Assembly: GCF_003597395.2 (NCBI RefSeq)
Contig: NC_133777.1
Coordinates: 14,173,917 to 14,237,916, forward strand
Length of the DNA stretch: 64,000 nucleotides
Source of the DNA: Chelonoidis abingdonii
Taxonomy: Eukaryota > Chordata > Testudines > Testudinidae
Direction: 5' to 3'
Both the position numbers and the translations under genes were made by a program. A model generated the notes under the pieces. It saw nothing but the letters and a program-made list of their open reading frames with translations. It made no database searches and was not told where the DNA came from. Shown here piece by piece: positions 10,344 to 20,725 of the stretch (position 1 is its first letter; every line of letters starts with the position of its first letter).

Positions 10344-11491
10344 CTGTATAGAATGATATCACTCAAGATTTAACTGGAGCACTTGTCAAAGACAATAGTC
10401 CAGATTCTCTGTTGTGCCCACTAAGTATCACAACAAGGAGGGAACCCATCAGCCACAAGTTAGAGAAGCAGCAGCATCGATCCCCGGTAAACGTAGACTT
10501 TAGTCTCAACTCTACTCCATTCAAGTAGCACAAAGACAGCTAGCTGAGTAGGTCAGAGACTCTGCCCCAATATGCTTTATCCCCAGAATCTCTACATTAT
10601 GGTATTACACAAATATTCTACTTTTTTAGTATTCCTGAATCTATTGGTATTGAGAATCAGTTCACATTTCATCTTTCTATTTTTTAATGCCACTGGTTCT
10701 CCTTTAAATAAAATAAATAAATAAAAAAACCACAGAAAGTGTATCGTATACCCTTAAAAAAACCTTTTCTTTTGCTAATTATTATTTCAGTGTCTATAGA
10801 TATTACAGTCTTCTTGCCCATACAGTGATCAGCTAATGTGCAAGGTCTGGGAATGAAAAGGTAATACATCATTTAATACCAAAAACACTTTTCTTCCCTT
10901 ATATCTCTAAAATAACTCCAAATCAAAACAGAAAAAGAATTAACTTTATCATTTGCATTCTCTCCTCAGAGTCTCCAGACTTCAGTATCATTTCCCACTA
11001 AGTTTTGTTTTATTAAAGATAAGTCTTACTTTTGCAGTGATAACATAAAACACTTGTTACAGTTTCACCTTAATTAAAAACAGAATTCATTTCATCTAGG
11101 TGAAGAACTGGATTCAGCTGTTTTAATCTCTGATATACAGGGAGTTAATATATGAATGCCACCTTGTGTTCATGTATTTTTAGAAAATGTTTCTGTCTAC
11201 GTGATTCTTTTAAACCAAAAATTACTAAGTTACATTAATTTTATATTATCACTAAAAGAGGCTTAGTAGTTTTGTTACACTTAGTCATTGTTATTATATT
11301 AATTTGTGTAATCTTCCTAGCAAATTTTGATTAACTATTTTGTTTTCTTCTCTTAGCCCTTGACTATATTACAAGTTCCACAACTTAAAGTAAATTCTGT
11401 TTTTAATCAGTTTAGTTAAAGTAGGACACAGTCCTGTATGAACACTCTTCAGTCAATTTGCATCTGTCTTGTATTGACTCCATTTCAGGCC
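10344..11491. other. unassigned non-coding DNA
   Basis: AT-rich sequence of about 1.1 kb with no gene or clear repeat. A short (aaat)n run lies near 10706-10726. Confidence 0.45.
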
Positions 11492-11839
11492 TTGTCTAGG
11501 CTAGGATTTAAAGATGTGCTGCTAAGCACAGGTTAGTTAACATGTACTAAACTAACACGATTCAAAGGTCTAGGGTACAGAAGATACAACCGCCTTTACT
11601 GTGTGCTAAATTGGTTGAGTTAAAGTCTATTGGTGAATCTTGCTTTAATTTCACCAGTTTAGCACACATCAAAGCATACAATGCCTTGTCTACATTAAGG
11701 GTGAAATCCTGGCTCCATTGAAGTGAGTGGCAAAACTTCCATTCCCTTCAAATGGAGCCAGGATTTCACCTAGGACTTTTAGAACATGTTAGCTAACACA
11801 TGATAGATAATATCATATCTTTTTTCCTAGTCTAGACAA
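11492..11839. mobile_element. non-autonomous TIR element, 348 bp
   Basis: Termini ttgtctaggctagga (11492-11506) and tcctagtctagacaa (11825-11839) are inverted repeats with one mismatch. The phrase ccttgtctaca also recurs internally at 11683-11694. A separate hairpin element sits inside at 11701-11769. No coding capacity is seen. The superfamily is uncertain because no clear target duplication was found. Confidence 0.6.
11701..11769. mobile_element. hairpin MITE with CCATTGAAG core
   Basis: The arms gtgaaatcctggctccattg (continuing to aag at 11723) and cttcaaatggagccaggatt (continuing to tcac at 11769) are complementary over about 23 bases with a single inserted base. The loop contains a degenerate second copy of the core. 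This is the hairpin family seen throughout the window. Confidence 0.8.
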
Positions 11840-13730
11840 CACTTTAAAGAAAATCGATATATCCCAGGCCTGAAAATCAATTTAAGAGTATGTACATAGG
11901 GCTTTACCTTGGTTGAACTAATTCATTTTAAAAACACACCCATTTTATTAAAACTGCTGCAACAAGACAAGGCCTTGTATGTGATTCATTGTTTGATTCC
12001 TTCACTTTGGCTTTAGAAGAATGAAGGTTTGCAATTATTTCAAAAGGAGCCAATCAAAAGATGTGGATGGATTGTGACTTCAGACATTGCCCGAACATAA
12101 ACCACAGTGCCCCCCAGCAGCATTGGTTGGGATGCTCAAAGGCATTTTGGTGCCTAACTCTTCTGGGAGACAGGCACTTAAATACCTTAGATGATCTGGG
12201 CTGTTGTGACTCTGACACAAATCTCCTCCCCTGCTTCCTCTTTGCTGAAGAAACTAGGTGGAGGAGGCAATTAGTCATCGGTTGCTGGCCTGCACCATCA
12301 GTACATTACTCACCACCACTCACAACTTACACTAGTTTAGTTATTCTGGCCAACAAGTAGGCGGGTAGAGCAAAGGCTAAGTCCATTCCCTGTCCCTCCC
12401 CGCCTACTTCTTCCAGGGAAGGAAATGCAAGTGGGTATCTCTGCTTACTTACTCACACTTGCAGCTAATGTGTCAGCAGCCCCCACCCAGGGCTACAGGA
12501 TATAAGGGGTATTCTTATTCCTTTGAATGGGAGCACAATCCAAGCCAAGGTCTAGTCCACGGAGAGAAAAATCATTTATCGCCTCTTATTAGATCAGCTG
12601 CTCCATGTCCCTGATGCACATAAGTCTTTCCTAGCGGCTATGATCCTGTGTAAACACTTGATTTTTCTTTTGATGGTAGAGAAAACACCTAGGGAACTAT
12701 TTCATTGTCAAGAAAAATGTGATTTTTTTTTACGGCTATTAAAAATGCTTCAAAATTTCTAACCTGTGCCTTGGTTTTTCTCTAGTAAACTGTCAGTTAA
12801 GGCTGCCTGTGTATTTCACTGCTTTAATGATTCATGACTACAGAATCTGCCTTGAAGATGGGGGGAGAAAAGGATTAGTTGTGAAAAGGAAAATACTCAT
12901 AACATTTTTCAGTATTTTAAATTTTAATCACAAGGAAACAAAAAAATAAATGAGCTATGGGATATTGTGCGATTGCAGTAAATCTTGGGAAATGAATAGT
13001 GTCCAGAGAAACCCAATTAAGAGTAATAATTTTGTGCATCCAGGACACGGAGGACAAATCCTACACATTAGTGGAGAATAAAGTTTTCAACAGTAAAAAA
13101 CAAAGTTTAAATTAATCTGACACACAATGATACTTTCAGCTGCCTTTCTAATTGATTCCTCTCATTAAATCAAGAGGAACTTTTGCCCAACAGCAGATTC
13201 CTGGGTAATTGACTCTCACACAGAGATAAAAGTTAGCTTCAGCAAGGCGGAAACTAGCTTATTCATAAAAGCATGGTCACCTTCTTTTTTAAACTGCTCT
13301 TTGAAAGGCTGCTGTGTAGTCTGAAGCCCTGCAAAGGAATTTGGAGACTTATCCTGTCTATGTGAAATTCACCCCTGGGCAGAAGGCCAGAACAAGGTTC
13401 TAGGGCCCTCTTAAATTTCATTTTGTGCAAGCTGTTTTGCTGTGAATATCAGAATAGTTTTCATCCAGGAAAATCCCACTGGGAACCATCCTGTTCCTCT
13501 GTAAGGTTAGGTCAGTCATTAGAAAGGTACAGAAGAAGTCTTATCAGCAATAAGGTTGCAACCAGGGATCAGAAAAACATAGCCCTGGTCAAAGAATGGA
13601 ATCGAGTATAGCGCAAATTGTAACACAAGTCAAGAGTTCTGTTCAGAAATTGGACTCCAAACAGTTTCCAAGACAATGGAGGACAGAATGTGGGAAAGGA
13701 TGTGCCAGACTGGGACACAGTATGAGTAGT
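11840..13730. other. unassigned non-coding DNA with a candidate conserved element
   Basis: No gene seen. A piece at about 12130-12200 (ggtgcctaactcttctggga...cttaaatacctt) resembles the GGCACCTAA-type repeats of TIR elements. The stretch 13095-13270 is complex, repeat-free and rich in ATTA/AATT and WGATAR-like sites (agataaa), so it might be a conserved regulatory element; that is inference only. Confidence 0.35.
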
Positions 13731-13735
13731 GGTTG

Positions 13736-14451
13736 TGGAAATGCGTGGCACCCACCTCTCGCAAGTGCTTGTTTCTGGTCAAGTGTGTCTGCAGTCTTTA
13801 AACAGTCCCAGCCCTGGTAACAGGCTGTATTCCCAGGGTATCCTTCCTGGAGGCAATGGCGTCACCCTGTCTGGGCCCTTTTGGCCCCGCTGGGCCACTA
13901 AGCAATTCAGATCCATTTCTCGGGGTTTATCGCTATCCAATTGTAGGACACTTCCCCAGTGGCTTGTGGTGGAGGGGACCAAGGCCCACACACCCACTAG
14001 TCCGCGTCCCAGCCCAGGGATCCAAAGAAAAGCAGCCATTAGCTGCCATGTCCCTTTAACGAAACTGCCTTCAATTCCCTAGGCCACTTCCCCACAGCCC
14101 CAGTCTTCACCAGTACTTCGCCCTTCACTCAGGGCTCTTCTGTGTTCAGGCCCAGCAGCGAGCCAGCCAGCAAACCAGGAGCTCTTTCTCACTCCCCTGC
14201 TCCCTGCCAGCACTGAGCTGCCTGAGGTGCTGCAATCCCTTTGGTCAGCCAGGAGCATCCTCTGCATTCCTCTGGCTACAGCAAGAAACTGCCTGTCTCT
14301 GACTGCAGCTCATTTTTATATGGCCCTCCTGGGCCCTGATTGGCTGCTCCCTGCAGCCTCTCTGATTGGCTAGCCCTTTTCCTGTGACAGGTGTGGCAGG
14401 ACCTTGAGGCCTCAAGCAGGGGACCTTCTGGGCCTAGTCCATCCTCTTACA
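13736..14451 (-). mobile_element. solo LTR, 716 bp
   Basis: The block begins TGGAAATG and ends CTTACA on the + strand (hence TGTAAG... at its 5' end on the minus strand). It is flanked by a perfect 5-bp duplication GGTTG (13731-13735 and 14452-14456). On the minus strand two CCAAT boxes (within the attgg of 14339-14343 and a second near 14362-14366) precede a TATA box (complement of 14313-14320), a classic LTR promoter layout. It is GC-richer than its surroundings. No internal region remains. The open frames of 60-117 codons inside it are on both strands and overlapping, so are not genes. Confidence 0.85.
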
Positions 14452-14462
14452 GGTTGTCATAC

Positions 14463-14535
14463 AGAGTTTACTCCAGCTCCCACTGAAGTCAATGGGATTA
14501 ATCACTCCCACTGACTTCACTGAGCATTGGCTCAA
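14463..14535. mobile_element. hairpin MITE, CCATTGAAGTCAATGG type
   Basis: The phrase tcccactgaagtcaatggga is followed by its approximate complement tcccactgacttcactga, giving a stem-loop of about 60 bases. It lies only a few bases beyond the LTR target duplication. Confidence 0.7.
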
Positions 14536-16080
14536 GTCCAGAAACAGCAGAGGACTTTGGGGAAAAAGCACTCTCTACTCCAGTATCCTTTTGATTGACA
14601 GCAGTGCCCAGTATGCTAATTTTCTTCCCCGATGATGTTTACAGACCTTACAGGAGGAGCTTTTTCTTCCCCAATAGTATTTGAGAGCCCACCAAGCATC
14701 ACAGCCTAAGCCACTTTCCTGCAGCCCTTCTGAGCGCCAACACTGAAAAATAGCTTCACTTCCAAGACAAAGACAAGCAAAAGCATTAGAACTTGTGGCA
14801 CAGATTGGACAGCCAAACTAATGAGACACCCAGATTAATGGGAACTGGGTACCCCAATCCCCCAGACAGCTTTGCAAATCACAGCATTTATATGTTCCCA
14901 GATATAAGCATGGGTAGTGCACGCAGACACCAAAGAATTCTTCCACTCCTATACATCTCAAGAGCTTTCTTGCAGTTTCCAGTCAAGCTGATGGTAGTGT
15001 CAAACAAGAGTATGTTTTGCGTCAGAAGAAGCAAACACATATCTTCTGCCTCTACTGAAAATCCAAGAGAGGTTTTTTAATTGGCTTCTTCCACTGAACT
15101 GAAGATGTGGTTATGTCAAGGATAGAAAGATTATGGAGGAGCACTAGGGATGCCAAAGCTGGGTTCCAGTTTACACTTAAAACAACCTGTATGTTTGTAT
15201 GGGAGCTACACTGTATTGTCCCTAAATTTAGAACATAAAATCTGTAACGACTGACTTTTTTTTGTAGATTTTCAAGTAAATCTGCCAATCAGTTTTTGAG
15301 TGATCACTGATTAAAAGAGGCCCTTAAAAAGTTGTCATCTTGAACTGTTTTGGTTTTTTTTTTTGGGTGGCTTCTCTAGCAACATTCCTCCCTAAACATG
15401 GCAATGTGCTTTTCCAGAACTGTGCAGAATGGATGGGTGAGTTGTGATGACAGTGGTGGGCATTTGGGGAAGGCTAGCAGCCTCCCTGGAGTAGAGTTAT
15501 GGTTGTGTCTGTGGCATCTGGCGTTTGTTCTAGTAGATGTATGGTGGGGTTCTTCTAGTGTTATGGTGTGTCTCCCTGCGTGTAGCAGAATAGTTTTCCC
15601 ATAGTAGTAGTATTTTTTTGTTTGGGGGGTTGTTGGTTTTTTGTGGTTCTGCATTAAGGTTGGCCCGCACATAACACACAACTGCTACATAATGTAGAGG
15701 TTTTTTTAAGATGGATACAGAAAAAGAGATATTTAAAATGGGACCTGTATATGGGGGTTTTAGATACTCATCTCTTGTAATTGTTCCACGATGGTTTTTT
15801 ATTGTTAATGTTACAGTATTTCAAATAGCTCTTCAAATGTCTCAACTTTTTTTGCGTGAGTTGTTGTGAGTTAAGGAAAATGTTCTCTCCAAAAAGAAGC
15901 AACAACATACCTCCAGCAACTGCTGCAACAGTAAGACAAGACTTCTCCCCAGAATAGTAGTAATGAGTGAGAGAATATTTGCAGAAGTCAAAGTTCATTC
16001 ACTGAACAGAAGATAAGTGCACTCTTATTTTCAATAAAACAGAACAGAGAGGGGGAAAAAGAGTGCAAGAGAGAAGCAGG
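14536..16080. other. unassigned non-coding DNA
   Basis: No gene recognised. Poly-T tracts lie near 15352-15364 and 15613-15620. A T/G-rich stretch (15400-15640) allows short frames on both strands without features. Confidence 0.45.
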
Positions 16081-16345
16081 CTGTTCCTAGCTATTCTGGG
16101 ACCCTACGCAGCCCCCCACCCCCATGGGGGGGGCAGGCCTGGCCTCTGTGCAGGGATGCTGGCTTAGGAAGCAGGGGGGAACCGCCCCCCAGCACTCACC
16201 AGCAGTGCAGCTGGGGCGGGAAGAGGTGGGGCTGTGGCAGAGCAGCAGCTCTGGGGAAGGGGCAGGGGTGGGGCAGGGGGGGGAGCAGGGGCAGGAAGAG
16301 GCAGGGGCCCTGGGGAAGAGGCAGGGCAGGGGCTGAAGCAGCACT
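16081..16345. repeat. G-rich low-complexity repeat
   Basis: Repeated phrases of the form ggggcaggggtggggcaggg and ggaagaggcaggg give many runs of three or more G on the + strand, with quadruplex potential. The 70-91-codon open frames on both strands are low-complexity Gly/Pro/Ser/Ala translations of the repeat. Confidence 0.7.
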
Positions 16346-16404
16346 CAGCTGCGCAAGGCACGAGGAAATTCCTATGCAGCTGTGTACTTTGCATATGGGT
16401 AAGG

Positions 16405-16580
16405 ACAGCCCTGGAAAGAAGTGTCCTTGGGCAAGTCACTTCATCTGTATGTGCCTCTGTTACCCTTCCAACTTTTATCCTGTCTATTTAGATTAGAAGC
16501 AATTTGAGGTAGCAGCTGTTTCTTACCCCGTGTTTGCACAATCGGCCCTGGTCTTGGTTTGGCCCTACAGTGATACAAAC
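16405..16580 (+). mobile_element. MIR-like CORE-SINE, partial
   Basis: Shows ttgggcaagtcacttcatct of the MIR core. It is followed by the long tail type used elsewhere in this window (agattagaagcaatttgagg, then gcagctgtttcttaccccgtg). Confidence 0.7.
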
Positions 16581-16624
16581 AAACAACTTGTAAATGATCC
16601 CTAGCTTTTCTAATACATTAGATC

Positions 16625-16745
16625 CAGTCCTGATTCAAGAGATCATTTCAGAGCATGTTTAAGTCCATCTTTATTTGGGGAATCATGTATTTAAGTCTCA
16701 TCAACTTCAATGACATGCTTAAAGTTCAATGTGTACTTCAGCATA
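16625..16745. repeat. dispersed TTAAGCATGTG-type repeat
   Basis: Shares agcatgtttaagtccatc and cttcaatgacatgcttaaag with the copies near 661-957 and 62795-63170. Old and degenerate. Confidence 0.5.
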
Positions 16746-16822
16746 AAGGAAAATACTGTAGCACTTTATGTTCTTGTAGCAGGACATATGGCATATAGAT
16801 GCACATTGGCAGATAAGGATCA

Positions 16823-16975
16823 TAGATTAGTAGGGTTGGAAGGGACCTCAGGAGATCAGCTAGTCCAACCCCCTGTTCAAACCAGAACCAACCCCCAAAT
16901 GGCTCCCTCAAGGATTGAGCTCACAACTGTGGGTTTAGCAGGCCAATGCTCAAACCACTGAGCTATCCCTCCCCC
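16823..16975 (-). mobile_element. turtle tRNA-derived SINE with CR1-type tail
   Basis: The reverse complement reads as a tRNA-like head with an A box (gatagctcagtggtttgagc) and a B-box region (ggttgtgagctcaatcc type). It ends in gtccaaccctactaat-like CR1 tail sequence (agtagggttggaagggacct on the + strand). This composition, a tRNA head plus CR1 3' tail, is known for cryptodiran turtle SINEs mobilised by CR1. Compared with the 19378 copy it lacks the internal spacer. Confidence 0.9.
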
Positions 16976-19377
16976 ATTTCTACTGATAACATGTCACTTT
17001 CAAACTCCATAATTTTGTTGGATCAAGAAAATGTTTGCCCTCTTCAGTGTGAATAAGACATTGGCCGTACATAAGTTTTCTTAATTTAGGATTAATGTTT
17101 CTGAAGTCATTAATATAACCCATATGCAAAACACATGACTACAGTTATTGCTTCCTGCTGAAGTCATAGAATTCACTACACGGCTGACTTTGGCACAACG
17201 GATTTAGCCCTAGGTTTGAATTCAGCACATGTTCACAAATTCAGAGCTCTCCAAATCCTCATTTAAAACAATGTTCTTTGATTTTCAGTAAATCATCTGA
17301 AGACAAAAATTGTTCCTAGAACTTGAGAGATGTACAAGACTCAGTGAGGTCTGAATAATAAGAGAATGCGAAACTCTAGAATTAGCGGTAAGGTCTCCTA
17401 CATCTTATACACAGCTACCAACAAAGTAAGCAGGAAATAAGTGTGGGGGGGGAATGTATTTAAATAGCTTAAGGATGGCTAGTATTACATGTATCAACTT
17501 TGAATTTGGAATGAACTTCTTTTCTCTCTGAACTGGAGCTCCAAAACGATGCTCCATTATATATCACAACTGCACAACCCCGCTGCTCAAATCCTTCTTT
17601 TAATAACAACCTAGAATTATATTTCACAAGAAACTGGGTTTCTAAAGCTGCCACATTAATAATTTATCAGATACAACAAGATGGTTATTGTCATTAGGTT
17701 TATATGGTAAAAATTCTGCTGGGAAATTTACATAAAAAGAAACTTCATAGGAAACTGAATACTACTGCAAAGGCAAGAAGAATATAAAATACAAAAGGTC
17801 ATTTTGTTCAGTAACCTATTGGGCAGGCGGTCATTTTAAATGTTTTTCATGCACAGAGCGAAAGATCGAAGTATTAATGGAGACAATTACAGAGCACAAC
17901 TCGAGAGCACTGTAGCAATCAGTTGCTAAGGCTACAACGTTTATTGTAAAATAGTGTTCACGCTGAGAAAAGCCTTACTGATTTTCCTATTGTAAATTGT
18001 TTTGACCTTCCAAGCATAGGATTACTGTGCATTCCCCTAGGAATGGGATCATTGTTTTATAGAATTTCCCCTTAAAGACACAAACATCAGCTTTGTCCAT
18101 TTTTGCAGTCAACACAAAGAAGTCTATTCAACAGAATAGTTGCTTTATTTGTATATGGTTTCCATGACTTTGCTATTAAAAAAAAAGGACAAAAATGATA
18201 AGTATCATCATCTACTTTTCTCCTGTTCATTAAATTTTTATTCATGCACCCATACTCCATTTTTATTCACCTCCTGGGTATCAACAAATCAAAGGAGAGG
18301 GGTGGACTTAGCGCAAAAGAGGGTTACATTATTATCAAAGTATGGGTATTTCAAAGACTATTGCCTAGGGTCACTTCTGATACAGATTCCAGAGATTCGT
18401 GTTGGATTTGTAAGACACTGGTATTCAATCAAAGCTGAGTTCAAAAGAAGCATCCCGTTATGGGGTACATATGCTATCTCTCAAAGAGAGCTCATTATTA
18501 AAAGAAACCTACCCAGCAATGTACCATAGAACAAGAACCAATCGTACATTTGCAATTAAGAAGAAAAGAGATTTCAGTCATGCACAGATAAAAGGTTGGT
18601 AAATGTCAGAGTTAGGAGATGATCAGGTTTCTCTACCAATACGTTTTAGTGGCCATTTGGTCATTTTGATGAGAATAGGCCTGTATAAATTCTAGTTGTT
18701 AAAATGTGATCATTTTGTGGCCAAAATTAAGTTCCCATTTTTAAATGAGGACATTATTTGCCAAAAGCAAATTTACAAATAAATATACTATCGCGGAGCT
18801 CATGACATTTCTCTTTCAGTGGACCCTTTCCCCCCACACTCACACGTGCTGCCTAAAATAGGAGCATTGCAGAGTTTCTGCATATGGTATTTTACTGACT
18901 GTCACCACAGGCTCAATAGTGGGAGAAGGCAAAATTGCTGCAACGAGCAGTTCTTTATTGTAGCTGAAACTCATCAGCCAAGGTTTTATGTAGAGTCACT
19001 GTATTGTGCTGACAGAGTCCATGAGAGCGGCTCATTTAATTATGACTCATCACAAGCCCCCTATATTTTGTTTGTAATCACATTCATAATTAAACTGTTA
19101 AAACATGAAGGAATTGGCCTGCTTTTCTACTTACACAGTCCCTCAAAATAGCATTGCAAAGTTACTGCTCCAGGGAATGCTGCACCACATTTTTTCCATT
19201 GGACTTTAAAATACAGGACATGTGATAATGCCTGGGGCACCATCCCCAATTCTGGGGCTATCCTGGCAATATGATGCCTCTGTGGTTGTGTGATGGGTGA
19301 GAGTTCAAGAAAGATAAAGGAAACTTACCATATATTAACCATCACTAATCAAAAGGAGTTAGGCATTAGGAGTTGAA
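16976..19377. other. unassigned non-coding DNA with candidate conserved elements
   Basis: No gene seen. Two repeat-free stretches stand out: 17870-18000 (ATTAATGG and GACAATTACAGAG phrases) and 18940-19115 (tcatttaattatgactcatc and cataattaaac, resembling homeobox sites and an AP-1-like site). They could be distal regulatory elements. This is inference and untested. Confidence 0.35.
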
Positions 19378-19553
19378 GTGGGGATAGCTCAGTGCTTTGA
19401 GCATTGGCGTGCTAAACCCAGGGTTGTGAGCTCAATCCCTGAGGGAGCCATATAGGGAAGTGGGGTAAAAATATGTCTAGGGATTTGTCCTGCCTTGAAC
19501 AAGGGGTTGGACTAGATGACCTCCTGAGGGCCCTTCCAACCCTGATATTCTAG
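19378..19553 (+). mobile_element. turtle tRNA-derived SINE with CR1-type tail
   Basis: The head reads ggggatagctcagtgctttg (A box) and gggttgtgagctcaatccct (B box). A tail ggttggactagatgacctcc then gggcccttccaaccctgata follows, which is the CR1 3' end type. It has an extra spacer (19449-19485) compared with the other two copies. Confidence 0.92.
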
Positions 19554-19980
19554 GTGCCTACATTATTTTAAACCTCTGGCCCCACATAGATAAATTACAT
19601 CAGAAACTTTAGAAGGAAAAATGTACTCACTACTGAGTTCCATCTCATCAGGTTTTGAGCCAAGTAAAATGTTCACAGGAAACTAAAATGCTCCTGAAGC
19701 TTGTCTGGATTTATGTTTTTTCTGCAAAGTCATAACTCAGCCTAGGTTGGTTGAAAGCTCAAGATCATATGAGCAAACTTGGCCCTATTTTCAAAGGAAG
19801 CTAGGTTGATAGTTGAGTTTGTGACACTCAGATATGCACATCATAACCCGGAATGAGTTATGAATATACTCTTGCCTCTCACAGCTCTTAGATACAGTCA
19901 CTGTGCTACCAGGGGTTTTGCTGAATCCAAAGTTCTTAGTAAGTTTACTCTTGGGGAGGCAGTGGCAGGAAATCAATCAA
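19554..19980. other. unassigned non-coding DNA
   Basis: No gene or repeat recognised. Confidence 0.4.
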
Positions 19981-20546
19981 TGGGGACATGGCCGTCCGGC
20001 CAATAGATAGTTGATGCAAGCAGGCAAACAAAAGTGTTTTCGCTCAAAGCTTCTATTTTATTTAGTCTTACACATGTCCACAACAGGTCAGTACCAGATT
20101 CATATTTACCCAGCGTCCTGAGAAGGTCTTGAGGGGATAACTATAGATGTCCAATGGCCAGCTTTCCATCTGCAGGGGGACTTGAGAGGTGTTCAAGTGC
20201 TCAAGTGTCCACTGAGCCCAATTTCTTCCTCCTTTGATTCCCAATTTGTTAGTATTATATACCTCGTTCATCCAAAAAACTGCTGAGCAGAAACTAAGTT
20301 AAGTGCGGAGTTTTCCACCCTATAGTTGTCCATCAGTTAACCAGCCGTGTTTCACATAACAATAGCTAACTATTGCCAGACTTTCCATCTTGCAAAACTG
20401 CATGCTTCGGAAAAAACTCAAGTCAGGAGGGTACGGGGTCACGTTTATTCCTTGTGGTCACTTTCAGCAAGAGCATAACAACTGGTATTCCAGCTGCAGG
20501 CAGTGGTTTAGGCATGTTACTGGATTAACAAAATTTCCTCCTTACA
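19981..20546 (-). mobile_element. solo LTR, about 566 bp
   Basis: On the minus strand it opens TGTAAGGAGG and closes ATGTCCCCA, giving the TG...CA ends of an LTR. A TATATAAT box lies at the complement of 20254-20261. An AATAAA signal is at the complement of 20057-20062, the expected order and spacing for U3-R-U5. No flanking gag/pol and no clear target duplication were found, so the exact ends could shift by a few bases. The minus-strand frame at 20068-20271 lies in R/U5 and is not a gene. Confidence 0.8.
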
Positions 20547-20597
20547 AGTGCGGGTAACAAATAGAAAAGTATGACAGTGCAATGAATATTTTTTCAT

Positions 20598-20725
20598 GTT
20601 TTCTGTTAATATTATTTATTATTTGTATTGTGATAGTACCCAGCACCTGGTTGTGCTAGGCAATGTACAGATACGGAACAAAAAGATGGTCCCAGTTCCA
20701 AAGAGTTTACAATCTAACTTGTATA
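20598..20725 (-). mobile_element. CORE-SINE 3' tail fragment
   Basis: Read on the + strand: ttattatttgtattgtgata, then gtgctaggcaatgtacagat, then ccaaagagtttacaatctaa. The same phrases in the same order occur at 54358-54545, where they continue into a MIR-like core and head, so this is a 3' piece of that SINE. Confidence 0.75.

Noticed and set aside
13569..14267. Cluster of overlapping frames on both strands, up to 117 codons
   Set aside because: Most of the cluster lies in a solo LTR defined by a 5-bp duplication; none matches a retroviral or host protein.
18140..18529. 129-codon + frame
   Set aside because: AT-rich, no domain, no flanking splice or promoter signals; consistent with chance.
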